64,000 nt of DNA, taken from UBA11986 sp031402435. GTDB taxonomy: Bacteria; Bacteroidota; Ignavibacteria; UBA10030; UBA6906. Below, piece after piece: positions 17,700 through 24,878 of the stretch. Where the stretch lies: positions 1-64,000 of the forward strand of contig JANNSJ010000028.1 in the NCBI GenBank assembly GCA_031402435.1. The letters run 5' to 3'. The notes under the pieces were generated by a model that saw only the letters and a list, made by a program, of their open reading frames with translations, was not told the origin of the DNA and ran no database searches. The stretch's first letter is position 1. Every line of letters starts with the position of its first letter. The position numbers and the translations under genes were made by a program.

Positions 17700-17996
17700 G
17701 GCAATACAAGGTAGCGGAGAGGAATGAGAATCTCAAGGACTCGTATAAACACCGTAAACGGCATCAATACTAACCATTGTCCGCGAATATAGCACGCCCC
17801 TCTTAAGATCGTTAGAACCGGAACTCTTGGAACCAAGAAACTGCTACGTTGCACTTCTTTTTGGAAAGAAGTGCGCAAGAAAACTTTCGGAACTGCAACG
17901 CTTCAGTCGTTCATAGTCTGAGAACTGTAAAAGTGTAGTTTGTATGCCAACCGCACACAGCCTGCAGTTCCAAGGGCTTGGAAAAACCAAGAGCTG
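17700..17996. other. Intergenic region with a hairpin of a repeated family
   Basis: No gene is supported. It holds a perfect 10-bp stem (GCACTTCTTT-TTGG-AAAGAAGTGC, 17851-17874), followed by CTTTCGGAACTGCAA (17884-17898). The complement of the latter, TTGCAGTTCCGAAAG, recurs at 31818-31832 next to another hairpin. On the minus strand, TATATTCG near 17795 could be the sensor-kinase promoter, but no good -33 element is seen. Confidence 0.5.
17851..17898. repeat. Hairpin plus TTGCAGTTCCGAAAG repeat, copy 1
   Basis: A 10-bp perfect stem with a 4-base loop is followed on the + strand by the 15-mer CTTTCGGAACTGCAA. The same 15-mer in opposite orientation, also next to a hairpin, occurs at 31818-31870. 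Stem sequences differ between copies, but order and spacing are kept. Confidence 0.55.
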
Positions 17997-18027
17997 TTGC
18001 CAACCAGAACGGATTGCAGTATATTGG
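17997..18027 (+). promoter_or_regulatory. Bacteroidota-type promoter (TTG-N20-TATATTGG)
   Basis: TTG at 17997, then 20 bp, then TATATTGGCG at 18020. The -7 box ends about 40 bp before the ATG at 18068. An identical TATATTGGCG with the same 20-bp spacing lies at 18816-18846. Confidence 0.5.
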
Positions 18028-18067
18028 CGAAGCAAAGACCTCCATCCTCTCACTCATCTAACGTTAT

Positions 18068-18796
18068 ATGGAACAGTTGGCAATCGTCTGCCTTGCAGTA
18101 CTGGTAATAGCATTCTTGTATTCCTCCGTCGGACATGCGGGCGCTTCGGGATACATCGCCGTGATGACACTGTTTAGCTTTGCGCCCGATGTCATCAAAC
18201 CCACAGCGCTTATCCTGAACATCCTTGTTGCTTGTCTTAGCTCGTGGCAGTTCTATCGAGCGGAATATTTCCAGTGGTCACTCTTCTGGCCGTTTGCGTT
18301 GCTGTCTGTTCCGTTTGCATTCCTCGGTGGATACGTGAACCTGCCGGTGCAATTCTTCAAGATTCTTGTGGGAGTTGTGCTTCTCTATTCTGCCTTCCGG
18401 TTTCTTGTTCGCCCAAAACCCGATAGCGATGCCAACCCGCCTTCTCACAGGGTGGCACTGCCGGTTGGTGCGGGGCTTGGATTGCTCTCCGGACTGACCG
18501 GAACCGGCGGGGGAATATTCCTCACACCGCTCATGATATTTATGCGATGGTCACGCACCAAGGCCGCCTCAGCAACTTCTGCGGTGTTCATCCTCGTCAA
18601 CTCTGTTGCCGGACTCCTTGGCAACCTCTCCAGCACATCAACACTTCCCTCCTTTGCCCTCCTTCTGATGGTGTCAGTCATCCTCGGCGGCGCAGTTGGC
18701 TCCTATTATGGTAGCAACAAGTTCTCAACAACCGTTGTAAAGAGAATGCTCGCCGTTGTCCTCACCATTGCCGGGTTCAAGCTGATATTTGCATAG
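18068..18796 (+). CDS. TauE/SafE-family membrane permease (TSUP), copy 3
   Basis: The 242-residue polytopic protein has the family's two glycine-rich segments: YSSVGHAGASGYIAVMTLF in the first helix and LSGLTGTGGGIFLTPLMIF after the midpoint. The SSVGHAGASGY version differs from the DAVAGGGG version of copy 2, so this is a distinct subgroup. The start at 18068 has no clear ribosome site; the message may have a very short leader, given the promoter at 17997-18027. It is the first gene of the accessory + strand strip. The substrate is unknown. Confidence 0.87.
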   Translation: MEQLAIVCLAVLVIAFLYSSVGHAGASGYIAVMTLFSFAPDVIKPTALILNILVACLSSWQFYRAEYFQWSLFWPFALLSVPFAFLGGYVNLPVQFFKILVGVVLLYSAFRFLVRPKPDSDANPPSHRVALPVGAGLGLLSGLTGTGGGIFLTPLMIFMRWSRTKAASATSAVFILVNSVAGLLGNLSSTSTLPSFALLLMVSVILGGAVGSYYGSNKFSTTVVKRMLAVVLTIAGFKLIFA

Positions 18797-18815
18797 GTTT
18801 GCGCCGAATTGCCAT

Positions 18816-18846
18816 TTGCCTGCGGAGAGGGATTGGTGTATATTGG
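18816..18846 (+). promoter_or_regulatory. Bacteroidota-type promoter (TTG-N20-TATATTGG), second copy
   Basis: TTG at 18816, 20 bp, then TATATTGGCG at 18839. It lies about 140 bp before the PEGA lipoprotein gene. A strong nested palindrome (18873-18933) falls within the predicted leader. Confidence 0.5.
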
Positions 18847-18872
18847 CGAGAGATAAAGGTGGAATAACGCAT

Positions 18873-18933
18873 GGCGTTTAGCCAGCCGAACCGAGTGTAA
18901 GTACGCAATGCGTACTTACAGTAGTTAAACGCC
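18873..18933 (+). promoter_or_regulatory. Nested palindrome in the leader of the PEGA lipoprotein gene
   Basis: Outer arms GGCGTTTA (18873) and TAAACGCC (18926) enclose a perfect inner hairpin, GTAAGTACGC-AAT-GCGTACTTAC (18897-18919). It could be a structured leader, an operator or a degraded recombination site. It has no trailing T-run, so it is not a good terminator. Confidence 0.45.
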
Positions 18934-18989
18934 ACGCCCCAAAATCCACAAATCACTCACAGATACTTAACGTGAAGGGAACACCACAA

Positions 18990-19385
18990 ATGAAACACTT
19001 ACAGAGAGTCGGCGCATTCTTCTGCCTTCTGGCGACATCTATCTTTGTATTGAATGGCTGCGCCACAATCTTCAAGGGATCGACAGATACGGTCAATTTT
19101 AGTTCTGATCCATCAGGAGCAAAGGTGTATGTTAATGGCTCGCTGATGGGTACTGTTCCTCTCCAACTTGAACTAAAATCAAACCAGACCTATACCATTG
19201 AGTTTCGCAAGGAAGGTTATGACAATAAGACGGTCATTCTCAACAACTCGGTTGGAGCTGGATACATCGTTCTTGATATTCTGTTCGGTTTGGTTCCAAT
19301 CATTGTGGACGCAGCCACGGGAAATTGGTACAGTCTCGACCAAAATCATGTGAATGCGGCACTGGAAGCTCAACAGCCAAAGTAG
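18990..19385 (+). CDS. PEGA-domain lipoprotein
   Basis: The 131-residue protein starts with a lipoprotein signal whose lipobox is VLNGC. A PEGA domain follows: SSDPSGAKVYVNGSLMGTVPLQLELKS, then YTIEFRKEGY. A hydrophobic segment (GYIVLDILFGLVPIIVDAATGNW) lies near the end. PEGA domains are small beta folds found in surface and envelope proteins. The ATG at 18990 is preferred to the GTG at 18972 because it begins the signal directly. An attC-like site follows 23 bp after the stop, which suggests an integron cassette. Function is unknown. Confidence 0.75.
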   Translation: MKHLQRVGAFFCLLATSIFVLNGCATIFKGSTDTVNFSSDPSGAKVYVNGSLMGTVPLQLELKSNQTYTIEFRKEGYDNKTVILNNSVGAGYIVLDILFGLVPIIVDAATGNWYSLDQNHVNAALEAQQPK

Positions 19386-19407
19386 TTTCGTGAGTGTGCG
19401 GCACTGC

Positions 19408-19561
19408 GCTTAACAAATATAACAGCGACATTCACTCATCTGCAAAGGCTCGGTTGGTTCATGGTTGCGCCACAAGTTGAGTTCATTCAACGGCGCACAC
19501 ATTTGATGTCAGAAAAGCAAAAGCATAGAGTGCGCCGTTGCGCTGTTACTAAACGTTATGT
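19408..19561 (+). repeat. attC-like recombination site after the PEGA gene
   Basis: The left end is GCTTAAC (19408-19414), spacer AAATA, then TAACAGCG. The right end is CGCTGTTA, spacer CTAAAC, then GTTATGT (19555-19561). The two L boxes pair perfectly over 8 bases, and the R boxes pair through TAAC/GTTA. A second internal pairing (GGCGCAC / GTGCGCC) supports the long imperfect stem. Order R''-L''-L'-R', the 5-6 base spacers and the 154-bp length fit attC sites of environmental integrons. No covariance-model search was possible here. Confidence 0.6.
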
Positions 19562-19604
19562 GACATGCCGCCCCCCATTTTAAAAAATGAAGGGTAACTA
19601 AGGT

Positions 19605-20348
19605 ATGAACCTTCTTTTGTTCTTGATCTTATATGCAATTGCGCTTTCTGTCGCTCTAGCGCGTTCGGGACGTCGTTCTCATACCGCGCCCTCATCTGGG
19701 AAAACCGAGAGACCTTCCACGCGCCTGTTCATCATCGGAGCTAGTGGCGGGACTGGCCGCCAACTCGTCACGCAAGCATTAGAGCGCGGCCACGTTGTCA
19801 CCGCGTTTGTGCGAAACTCATCAAGGTTTCCGATGAAGCATCCCCAACTGCTGGTCATTCAGGGTGATGTGCTGAACTACGCCGCCGTTGAGACCGCCAT
19901 GCAAGGCCAGGACGCTGTGGTTTCTGCTCTCGGCCACAAGCGGTTTTTCTATCCAACTCGGATTTTGTCCGAAGGAACTCGAAACATCCTGCGGGCCATG
20001 GAAGTTCACAGTATCCCACGCCTGGTCTGCGAGACCTCGCTGGGCCTCGGAGACAGTGTCGGGCGCCTAGGCCTTTACTTCACGTTGTTTATCATTCCAG
20101 TGATTCTGCCTTTCTATTTCTGGGATAAGACGCGGCAAGAGCAATTGATCGCGGCGAGCAAGGTGGAGTGGATAATTGTGCGACCCGGAATGCTGACAAA
20201 CGGACGAAAACGAAACACCTATCGGCATGGTTTCAAACTCGGTAGCTTCATTTGGACGGTTCGTATTTCGCGGGCTGACGTCGCTGACTTTATGCTTAAC
20301 CAATTAGCGGACAATACGTATCTTCGAGCTTCACCGGGCGTGTGTTGA
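19605..20348 (+). CDS. NmrA-like NAD(P)-binding (atypical SDR) protein
   Basis: The 247-residue protein has one N-terminal hydrophobic helix (LLLFLILYAIALSVALA), then the dinucleotide motif FIIGASGGTGRQLV. This is the G-x-x-G-x-x-G pattern of atypical short-chain dehydrogenases of the NAD(P)H-binding/NmrA group. Later segments (QGDVLNYAAVETAMQGQDAVVSALG, VEWIIVRPGMLTNG, ISRADVADFML) fit that family, which includes flavin reductases and redox-sensing regulators. The leading helix is unusual and suggests membrane attachment. It lies between an attC-like site and a partial one, so it is probably a cassette gene. Confidence 0.8.
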   Translation: MNLLLFLILYAIALSVALARSGRRSHTAPSSGKTERPSTRLFIIGASGGTGRQLVTQALERGHVVTAFVRNSSRFPMKHPQLLVIQGDVLNYAAVETAMQGQDAVVSALGHKRFFYPTRILSEGTRNILRAMEVHSIPRLVCETSLGLGDSVGRLGLYFTLFIIPVILPFYFWDKTRQEQLIAASKVEWIIVRPGMLTNGRKRNTYRHGFKLGSFIWTVRISRADVADFMLNQLADNTYLRASPGVC

Positions 20349-20449
20349 TAGAGGATAGAGGTGCGCTGCCCGTTGAACATTGGAGGGGTACATTACATAG
20401 CAGCGATCATAAAGAGCGTGGAGTGCGGCGTGGCGTGGTGCGGCGAGCC

Positions 20450-20456
20450 GTTATGC
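20450..20456 (+). repeat. attC-like right half-site (partial)
   Basis: GTTATGC follows a GC-rich stretch (GTGCGGCGAGCC) in the same arrangement as the right ends of the sites at 19555 and 21600. No convincing left half was found after the NmrA-like gene, so this may be degenerate. Confidence 0.3.
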
Positions 20457-20485
20457 GTCATTGCAATTAGGCAATCAGATTACTA

Positions 20486-21469
20486 ATGCTTAGGCGAACA
20501 GAAGTGAAAATAATGCTGCCCCTCTTCGTTCTCTCATCTCTCATCGGCTGCGACAATAACACCGGGGAAGGAAGGCTCAAGCCCCGACAACTGAGGAACT
20601 ACCAGTTTGAGCGAACATCACTGCGTGTGGAGCGTGGCCGTTACCTTGTGACAATTGCAGAGTGTTTCGGCTGCCATTCCCCGATAGACTCAACACTATA
20701 CCTTCCATTGCCCGGCAAGGAGGGTAGCGGTGATATCATCGACACTGTGGGTCCGGAGGTTGCACCGAACATCACACCCGATGTCGAGACCGGAGCGGGT
20801 CGTTGGACTGATGATATGTTTGTGCGTGCGATCCGGGAGGGTTTTGGTCATGACGGACGTCCGCTCCTTTCTTCCATGCGATCGGAATACTACGGCATCC
20901 TCACAGATGAAGATGTTGCATCTGTTGTTGTCTACCTCCGTTCTCTTCCTGCCGTGCGCCACGAATTGCCAAAAATCGTCTGGCCAGTTGATCGGCTTGG
21001 TTACCGGCAAGGACCGATGAGTACTGCTGCACGGCCCGATGAATTACTCGATACACTCGGCCTGGGCAGGTACCTCGTACGATATGCGACCTGTGAACAC
21101 TGCCACAGCCCAATGGACAGCCTGGGAAACAAAAAGCCGGGGTTGCGATTTGCAGGTGGAACAATCGGTGTCAAGGATTCTGCGAGAGTCATCGTCTCAA
21201 AGAACCTTACGCAAGATCCAACAGGGATTCTGTATTATGACGAAGCGTTGTTCATTCAGACAATTCGCACTGGACGGGTCGCTGGTGTTCGAGAACTCAA
21301 TCCCTGGATGGAATGGCCCTTTCTTCGTACAATGACGGACGATGATTTGAAGGCTGTGTTCAAATATCTACGAGCCCAACCTCCAGTATATCACAACGTG
21401 GATAACTCGGAACCACCTCGTCCGTGTAAACTCTGCGGAGTAACACATGGCCTCGGTGACCTTAATTAA
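20486..21469 (+). CDS. Di-haem cytochrome c lipoprotein
   Basis: The 327-residue protein has a lipoprotein signal (lipobox LIGC) and two cytochrome c domains. The first haem site is ECFGCHSP and the second CEHCHSP, each C-x-x-C-H. The surrounding sequence (VERGRYLVTIAECFGCH, APNITPD, DGRPLLSSMR) is like the gluconate/alcohol dehydrogenase cytochrome subunits and related di-haem proteins. The C-terminus has an extra CKLCG pair that lacks the His. It should be an envelope-anchored electron carrier. A GTG at 20503 is a possible later start. An attC-like site begins 15 bp after the stop. Confidence 0.85.
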   Translation: MLRRTEVKIMLPLFVLSSLIGCDNNTGEGRLKPRQLRNYQFERTSLRVERGRYLVTIAECFGCHSPIDSTLYLPLPGKEGSGDIIDTVGPEVAPNITPDVETGAGRWTDDMFVRAIREGFGHDGRPLLSSMRSEYYGILTDEDVASVVVYLRSLPAVRHELPKIVWPVDRLGYRQGPMSTAARPDELLDTLGLGRYLVRYATCEHCHSPMDSLGNKKPGLRFAGGTIGVKDSARVIVSKNLTQDPTGILYYDEALFIQTIRTGRVAGVRELNPWMEWPFLRTMTDDDLKAVFKYLRAQPPVYHNVDNSEPPRPCKLCGVTHGLGDLN

Positions 21470-21484
21470 GCAAATTGCAACGGC

Positions 21485-21606
21485 ACATAACAGCACAAAC
21501 CACGACACTCCCTTTGTTAAAAAGGATTATTGTAGTCGTTCCATGCCGCCCTACATTTGTAGATCGATGGTAGGGCGGCACGGCGTGGCTTGTACACACG
21601 TTATGC
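21485..21606 (+). repeat. attC-like recombination site after the cytochrome gene
   Basis: The left end is ACATAAC (21485-21491) followed by a spacer and ACAAACCACG. The right end is CGTGGCTTGT, a 6-base spacer and GTTATGC (21600-21606). L boxes pair at 9 of 10 positions and R boxes pair through CATAAC/GTTATG. An inner stem (CCGCCCTAC / GTAGGGCGG) is perfect. Length is 122 bp. Architecture matches attC and repeats that of the site at 19408-19561, with different internal sequence. Confidence 0.6.
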
Positions 21607-21727
21607 GGCATGTTTGGGTGCAGTGCTAATTTGAAACTAACTGCAAGAAATTAACTTTGACAAACATTATGAAACGGGGAAGCCGCAAACCGAAAAGAGT
21701 AGGCACATAGAGCTTCTAAGAACATTT

Positions 21728-22006
21728 ATGATTATGCAGAATAAAAGGCTTATCATCATTATACTCACAGTAGCACTCCTATTGCTAATACCATTAATAT
21801 CGATGCAATTCACAGATGAAGTGGATTGGAATCTGTCCGATTTTATTGTCGCTGGTGTCCTGATGCTCGGCACAGGTCTGATGTGCAATCTTGTAATGAG
21901 AAAGGTAAAGAAAACCAGGTTCCGAATTGCCCTCTGTGTAGTTCTTATGGCAGCATTCCTCCTCATTTGGGCAGAACTTGCAGTTGGCATCTTCGGCAGA
22001 CAGTAA
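21728..22006 (+). CDS. Small three-helix membrane protein
   Basis: The 92-residue protein has three hydrophobic segments: LIIIILTVALLLLIPLISM, FIVAGVLMLGTGLMCNLVM and IALCVVLMAAFLLIWAELAVGIFG. The central DWNLSDFIVAGVLMLGTGL segment resembles a small conserved membrane family of unknown function seen in Bacteroidota; that is from memory and not checked. A longer reverse-strand frame covers the same bases, but it has no recognisable family and is rejected. Base composition is more AT-rich than the housekeeping genes, in line with a cassette gene. Confidence 0.65.
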   Translation: MIMQNKRLIIIILTVALLLLIPLISMQFTDEVDWNLSDFIVAGVLMLGTGLMCNLVMRKVKKTRFRIALCVVLMAAFLLIWAELAVGIFGRQ

Positions 22007-22170
22007 CACAAACGGACAAGAAATAGAGTGAGTGCAAACTTGAAACAATTCTGCTTCGTGGGAACAGTAGCGCGAACGCATAACATCACAATTAAAAGAA
22101 ATATTTTTAAAAAGGGTTTGGCAGTGCCAGAAATAGACTTTACTTTAGTGAATAACTAATAAACAACGAT

Positions 22171-22689
22171 ATGGACATCCGGACAATACTTACGGACAAG
22201 AACCTAAAAGCAAAACCCAAAGTTGAAGCGATCAGCAAAAGGCTTCTTGACAAAACAGTTAGCGTCAGTGAACTTATCAAGGTTGCCAAAGATTCCAAAG
22301 AGAAGGAGAAAGGAACTTGTATTGAGTCACTTGAGTTTGCGACAAGAACCAAACCCGACATTGCTTCTTCTGCTGTACTTGCCTTTGTTACAGAAACTTT
22401 AACGGACGAAGCACCGAGAGTAAAGTGGGAATCTGCTAAAGTTATCGGAAACATTGCACATCTCTTTCCGACCAAGTTGGACAACGCTATAAGTAACTTG
22501 CTGGCGAATAGTGAATATTCAGGAACAGTAGTTAGGTGGGCTGCTGCTTTTGCCTTAGGAGAAATTGTTAAGTTGAAAACAAAACGGAACAAAGATTTAG
22601 TTCCAGCGATTGAGGCAATTATAAAACGAGACGAAGACAACGCTATCAAGAAAATTTATCAGAAAGCATTAAAGAAAGTAACAGCATAA
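22171..22689 (+). CDS. HEAT-repeat protein (AT-rich, probable cassette gene)
   Basis: The 172-residue helical protein shows HEAT-like repeats (DEAPRVKWESAKVIGNIAHLF, GTVVRWAAAFALGEIVKL, EDNAIKKIYQKALKKV). It has no signal peptide or catalytic motif. It is unrelated in detail to the HEAT protein at 3.5 kb. Lysine-rich composition and AT-rich codons set it apart from the flanking chromosomal genes and fit acquisition by transfer. A partner protein is likely but unknown. Confidence 0.7.
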   Translation: MDIRTILTDKNLKAKPKVEAISKRLLDKTVSVSELIKVAKDSKEKEKGTCIESLEFATRTKPDIASSAVLAFVTETLTDEAPRVKWESAKVIGNIAHLFPTKLDNAISNLLANSEYSGTVVRWAAAFALGEIVKLKTKRNKDLVPAIEAIIKRDEDNAIKKIYQKALKKVTA

Positions 22690-22771
22690 ACAAACCGACA
22701 CAACGATGATTGTAACTCTTTCAAACAAACTTTACTTCGGTCTTCAAACAGTTGCGCTCCGAACGAACAGC

Positions 22772-22806
22772 TTGGCTGCGTATAACACGAGATTGCCGTA
22801 TATTGG
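22772..22806 (+). promoter_or_regulatory. Possible promoter of the epimerase gene (TATATTGGCG, third copy)
   Basis: GATTGCCG-TATATTGGCG repeats the -7 box and flanking GATTG of the elements at 17997 and 18816. Here the nearest upstream TTG is 24 bp away, so the -33 match is weaker. It lies about 40 bp before the ATG at 22847. Confidence 0.35.
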
Positions 22807-22846
22807 CGTGACAATCCATTATTTCTCTTAACTCAAAAAAAGCAAC

Positions 22847-23884
22847 ATGAAGATACTCGTCACCGGAGGCTCCGGATTCTTGGGCATCAATCTGATCAGG
22901 CATCTCTTCGGCAAGGGATTAAGCGACATTGTTGTTCTTGACTTTGCAGACTTCGACTATCCTGAAAAGAATGCCGTAACATTTGTCAAGGGAGATATTC
23001 GGGATAAGGGTGCCGTGAAGAAGGCAATGGACGGCGTTCAGATCGTTATTCATACGGCGGCGGCCCTGCCATTATACAAGGATGAAGATATTCTCTCGAC
23101 AGACATTGACGGTACAAAGAACCTCATTGAAGAGGCATTTGCTCGGAACGTCGAACGGTTCGTACATATTTCATCCACTGCGGTGTATGGGATTCCTGAC
23201 CATCATCCGCTGGTAGAAGAAGACAAGCTTGACGGCGTCGGTGCGTACGGCAAGGCGAAGATCCTTGCAGAGAACATTTGCCTGGAGTTCCGCAAGATGG
23301 GAATGTGTGTGCCGATTATCCGCCCGAAATCATTTATCGGCCCGGAGAGGCTGGGCGTATTTGCATTGTTCTACGATTGGGCAAAGGATGGGCGAGGCTT
23401 TCCGATGATTGGCAATGGAAAGAACCGCTACCAACTCCTCGACGTGGAAGATCTCTGCGATGCCATTTACATTGTGATGACAAAAGACAAAAAGCTCGTC
23501 AACGATACCTTCAACATAGGCGCCAGGGAATTTACGACTATGAAGGAAGATTACCAGTCCGTACTCGACGTCGCTGGATTCGGGAAGACCATTAAACCGT
23601 TTCCCGCCTGGCCGATGATCTGGACGCTTCGCATTCTTGAAGCGATGAAATTGTCGCCGCTCTATAAATGGGTGTATGAAACCGCATCGAAGGATTCATT
23701 CGTCTCGATTGAGAAGGCCGAGCGCGTACTTGGCTACACACCGAAATACTCAAACAAGGATGCGTTGATCCGCAACTACCAATGGTATCTGGACAACCTT
23801 CAATCGTTCGAACATCGGGACGGCATTTCTCACCGCGTTCCCTGGAAACAAGGCGCGTTGAAAATCTTCAAGAGGTTCTTCTAG
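22847..23884 (+). CDS. NAD-dependent epimerase/dehydratase (extended SDR)
   Basis: The 345-residue extended SDR has an N-terminal TGGSGFLG dinucleotide motif, ISSTAVYG with the catalytic Ser/Thr region, and YGKAK with the catalytic Tyr-x3-Lys. GDIRDKGAVKKAM and DVEDLCDAI are further family segments. Length fits sugar-nucleotide epimerases or related reductases. The substrate cannot be read from sequence. It precedes the ABC pair on the same strand, but the 110-bp gap does not argue for one operon. Codon use matches the chromosome rather than the cassette strip. Confidence 0.87.
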   Translation: MKILVTGGSGFLGINLIRHLFGKGLSDIVVLDFADFDYPEKNAVTFVKGDIRDKGAVKKAMDGVQIVIHTAAALPLYKDEDILSTDIDGTKNLIEEAFARNVERFVHISSTAVYGIPDHHPLVEEDKLDGVGAYGKAKILAENICLEFRKMGMCVPIIRPKSFIGPERLGVFALFYDWAKDGRGFPMIGNGKNRYQLLDVEDLCDAIYIVMTKDKKLVNDTFNIGAREFTTMKEDYQSVLDVAGFGKTIKPFPAWPMIWTLRILEAMKLSPLYKWVYETASKDSFVSIEKAERVLGYTPKYSNKDALIRNYQWYLDNLQSFEHRDGISHRVPWKQGALKIFKRFF

Positions 23885-23994
23885 ACACTTGAAATCTGGA
23901 AGCCATAAATTTTATTGTCAGGCAACCAGCAACATCTCCCCCTCCCATCCGTACACACATCCATTGCTTCTCACCATCATTGCAGGACACCATC

Positions 23995-24876
23995 GTGATT
24001 CTTCACATCGAGCGGGTCAACAAGACCTATAAGGGAAATGTACACGCGCTCAACGACCTGACAGTCGACGTTAAACCAGGCATTCTCGGGCTCCTCGGTC
24101 CGAACGGCGCAGGCAAGTCATCGCTCATGCGTATTCTTGCAACCATCACCAAAGCGACTTCCGGCACCGTTAAGTGGAACGACACTGACATCTCGAAGAC
24201 ACCCAATGTGTTGCGGGAAGTGCTTGGCTATCTGCCACAGGATTTCGGCGTCTACCCCAACCTCAACGCTGTTGAGTTTCTCGAATATATGGCTGCCATC
24301 AAGGGACTGGATTCCTCTCACTCACGCAAACGCATCGACGAACTGCTTGACGTGGTGAACTTGAGCGATATGCGCAAGCGTCCACTGGGAGGCTACTCCG
24401 GCGGCATGAGACAACGGATTGGCATTGCGCAGGCACTGTTGAACAATCCCCAGTTGCTGATCGTGGATGAGCCAACCGCAGGCCTCGATCCGGAAGAGCG
24501 GGTCAGATTCCGCAATCTTCTCTCCGATCTTTCGGGAGAGCGGATCGTCATCCTTTCGACGCATATCGTTTCGGATGTTGAGGCAACAGCAACGGAGATC
24601 GCCATTGTGTCTCAAGGTCGGCTTCTGGTTCACGGTTCGCCCGAATCATTGCTGCGTTCTGTAGAAGGACGCGTATGGGAATGGACAGTCCCAACCGCCG
24701 AACTTCCCGCCCTGAAGCAACGATACAACATCAGCAGTTCGGTTCGCCGCACGGATGGCGTAAAGGTTCGTGCAGTTGCCGACACGTCGCCATCAGCAGA
24801 TGCGCAAAAGGTAACGCCGGGATTGGAAGACGCGTATCTTTCGGTCATCACCTCCGCCCGCGGAGAGGCAGCCTGA
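23995..24876 (+). CDS. ABC transporter ATP-binding protein
   Basis: The ATPase has Walker A GPNGAGKSS, signature YSGGMRQRIGIAQAL, Walker B LLIVDEPTAGLDP and an H-loop ILSTHIVSD, so all ATP-hydrolysis residues are present. The ABC-2 style and C-terminal extension fit exporters. The GTG at 23995 is chosen since AGGA lies 7 bp upstream and it begins ILHIERVNKTYKG; a TTG at 23980 has no ribosome site. The permease gene starts 2 bp after the stop, so the two form a transporter. The cargo is unknown. Confidence 0.9.
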   Translation: MILHIERVNKTYKGNVHALNDLTVDVKPGILGLLGPNGAGKSSLMRILATITKATSGTVKWNDTDISKTPNVLREVLGYLPQDFGVYPNLNAVEFLEYMAAIKGLDSSHSRKRIDELLDVVNLSDMRKRPLGGYSGGMRQRIGIAQALLNNPQLLIVDEPTAGLDPEERVRFRNLLSDLSGERIVILSTHIVSDVEATATEIAIVSQGRLLVHGSPESLLRSVEGRVWEWTVPTAELPALKQRYNISSSVRRTDGVKVRAVADTSPSADAQKVTPGLEDAYLSVITSARGEAA

Positions 24877-24878
24877 CG

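Noticed and set aside
18058..18070. GTTATAT just before the third TauE/SafE gene as an attC right end
   Set aside because: No left half or paired L box was found upstream; the match is too short alone.
22078..22084. GCATAAC as an attC left end after the small membrane protein
   Set aside because: No matching GTTATGC follows before the next gene, and the neighbouring bases do not pair.
21667..22089. 140-residue reverse-strand frame opposite the small membrane protein
   Set aside because: No recognisable family or convincing ribosome site. The + strand frame has clean membrane helices and fits the direction of its neighbours.
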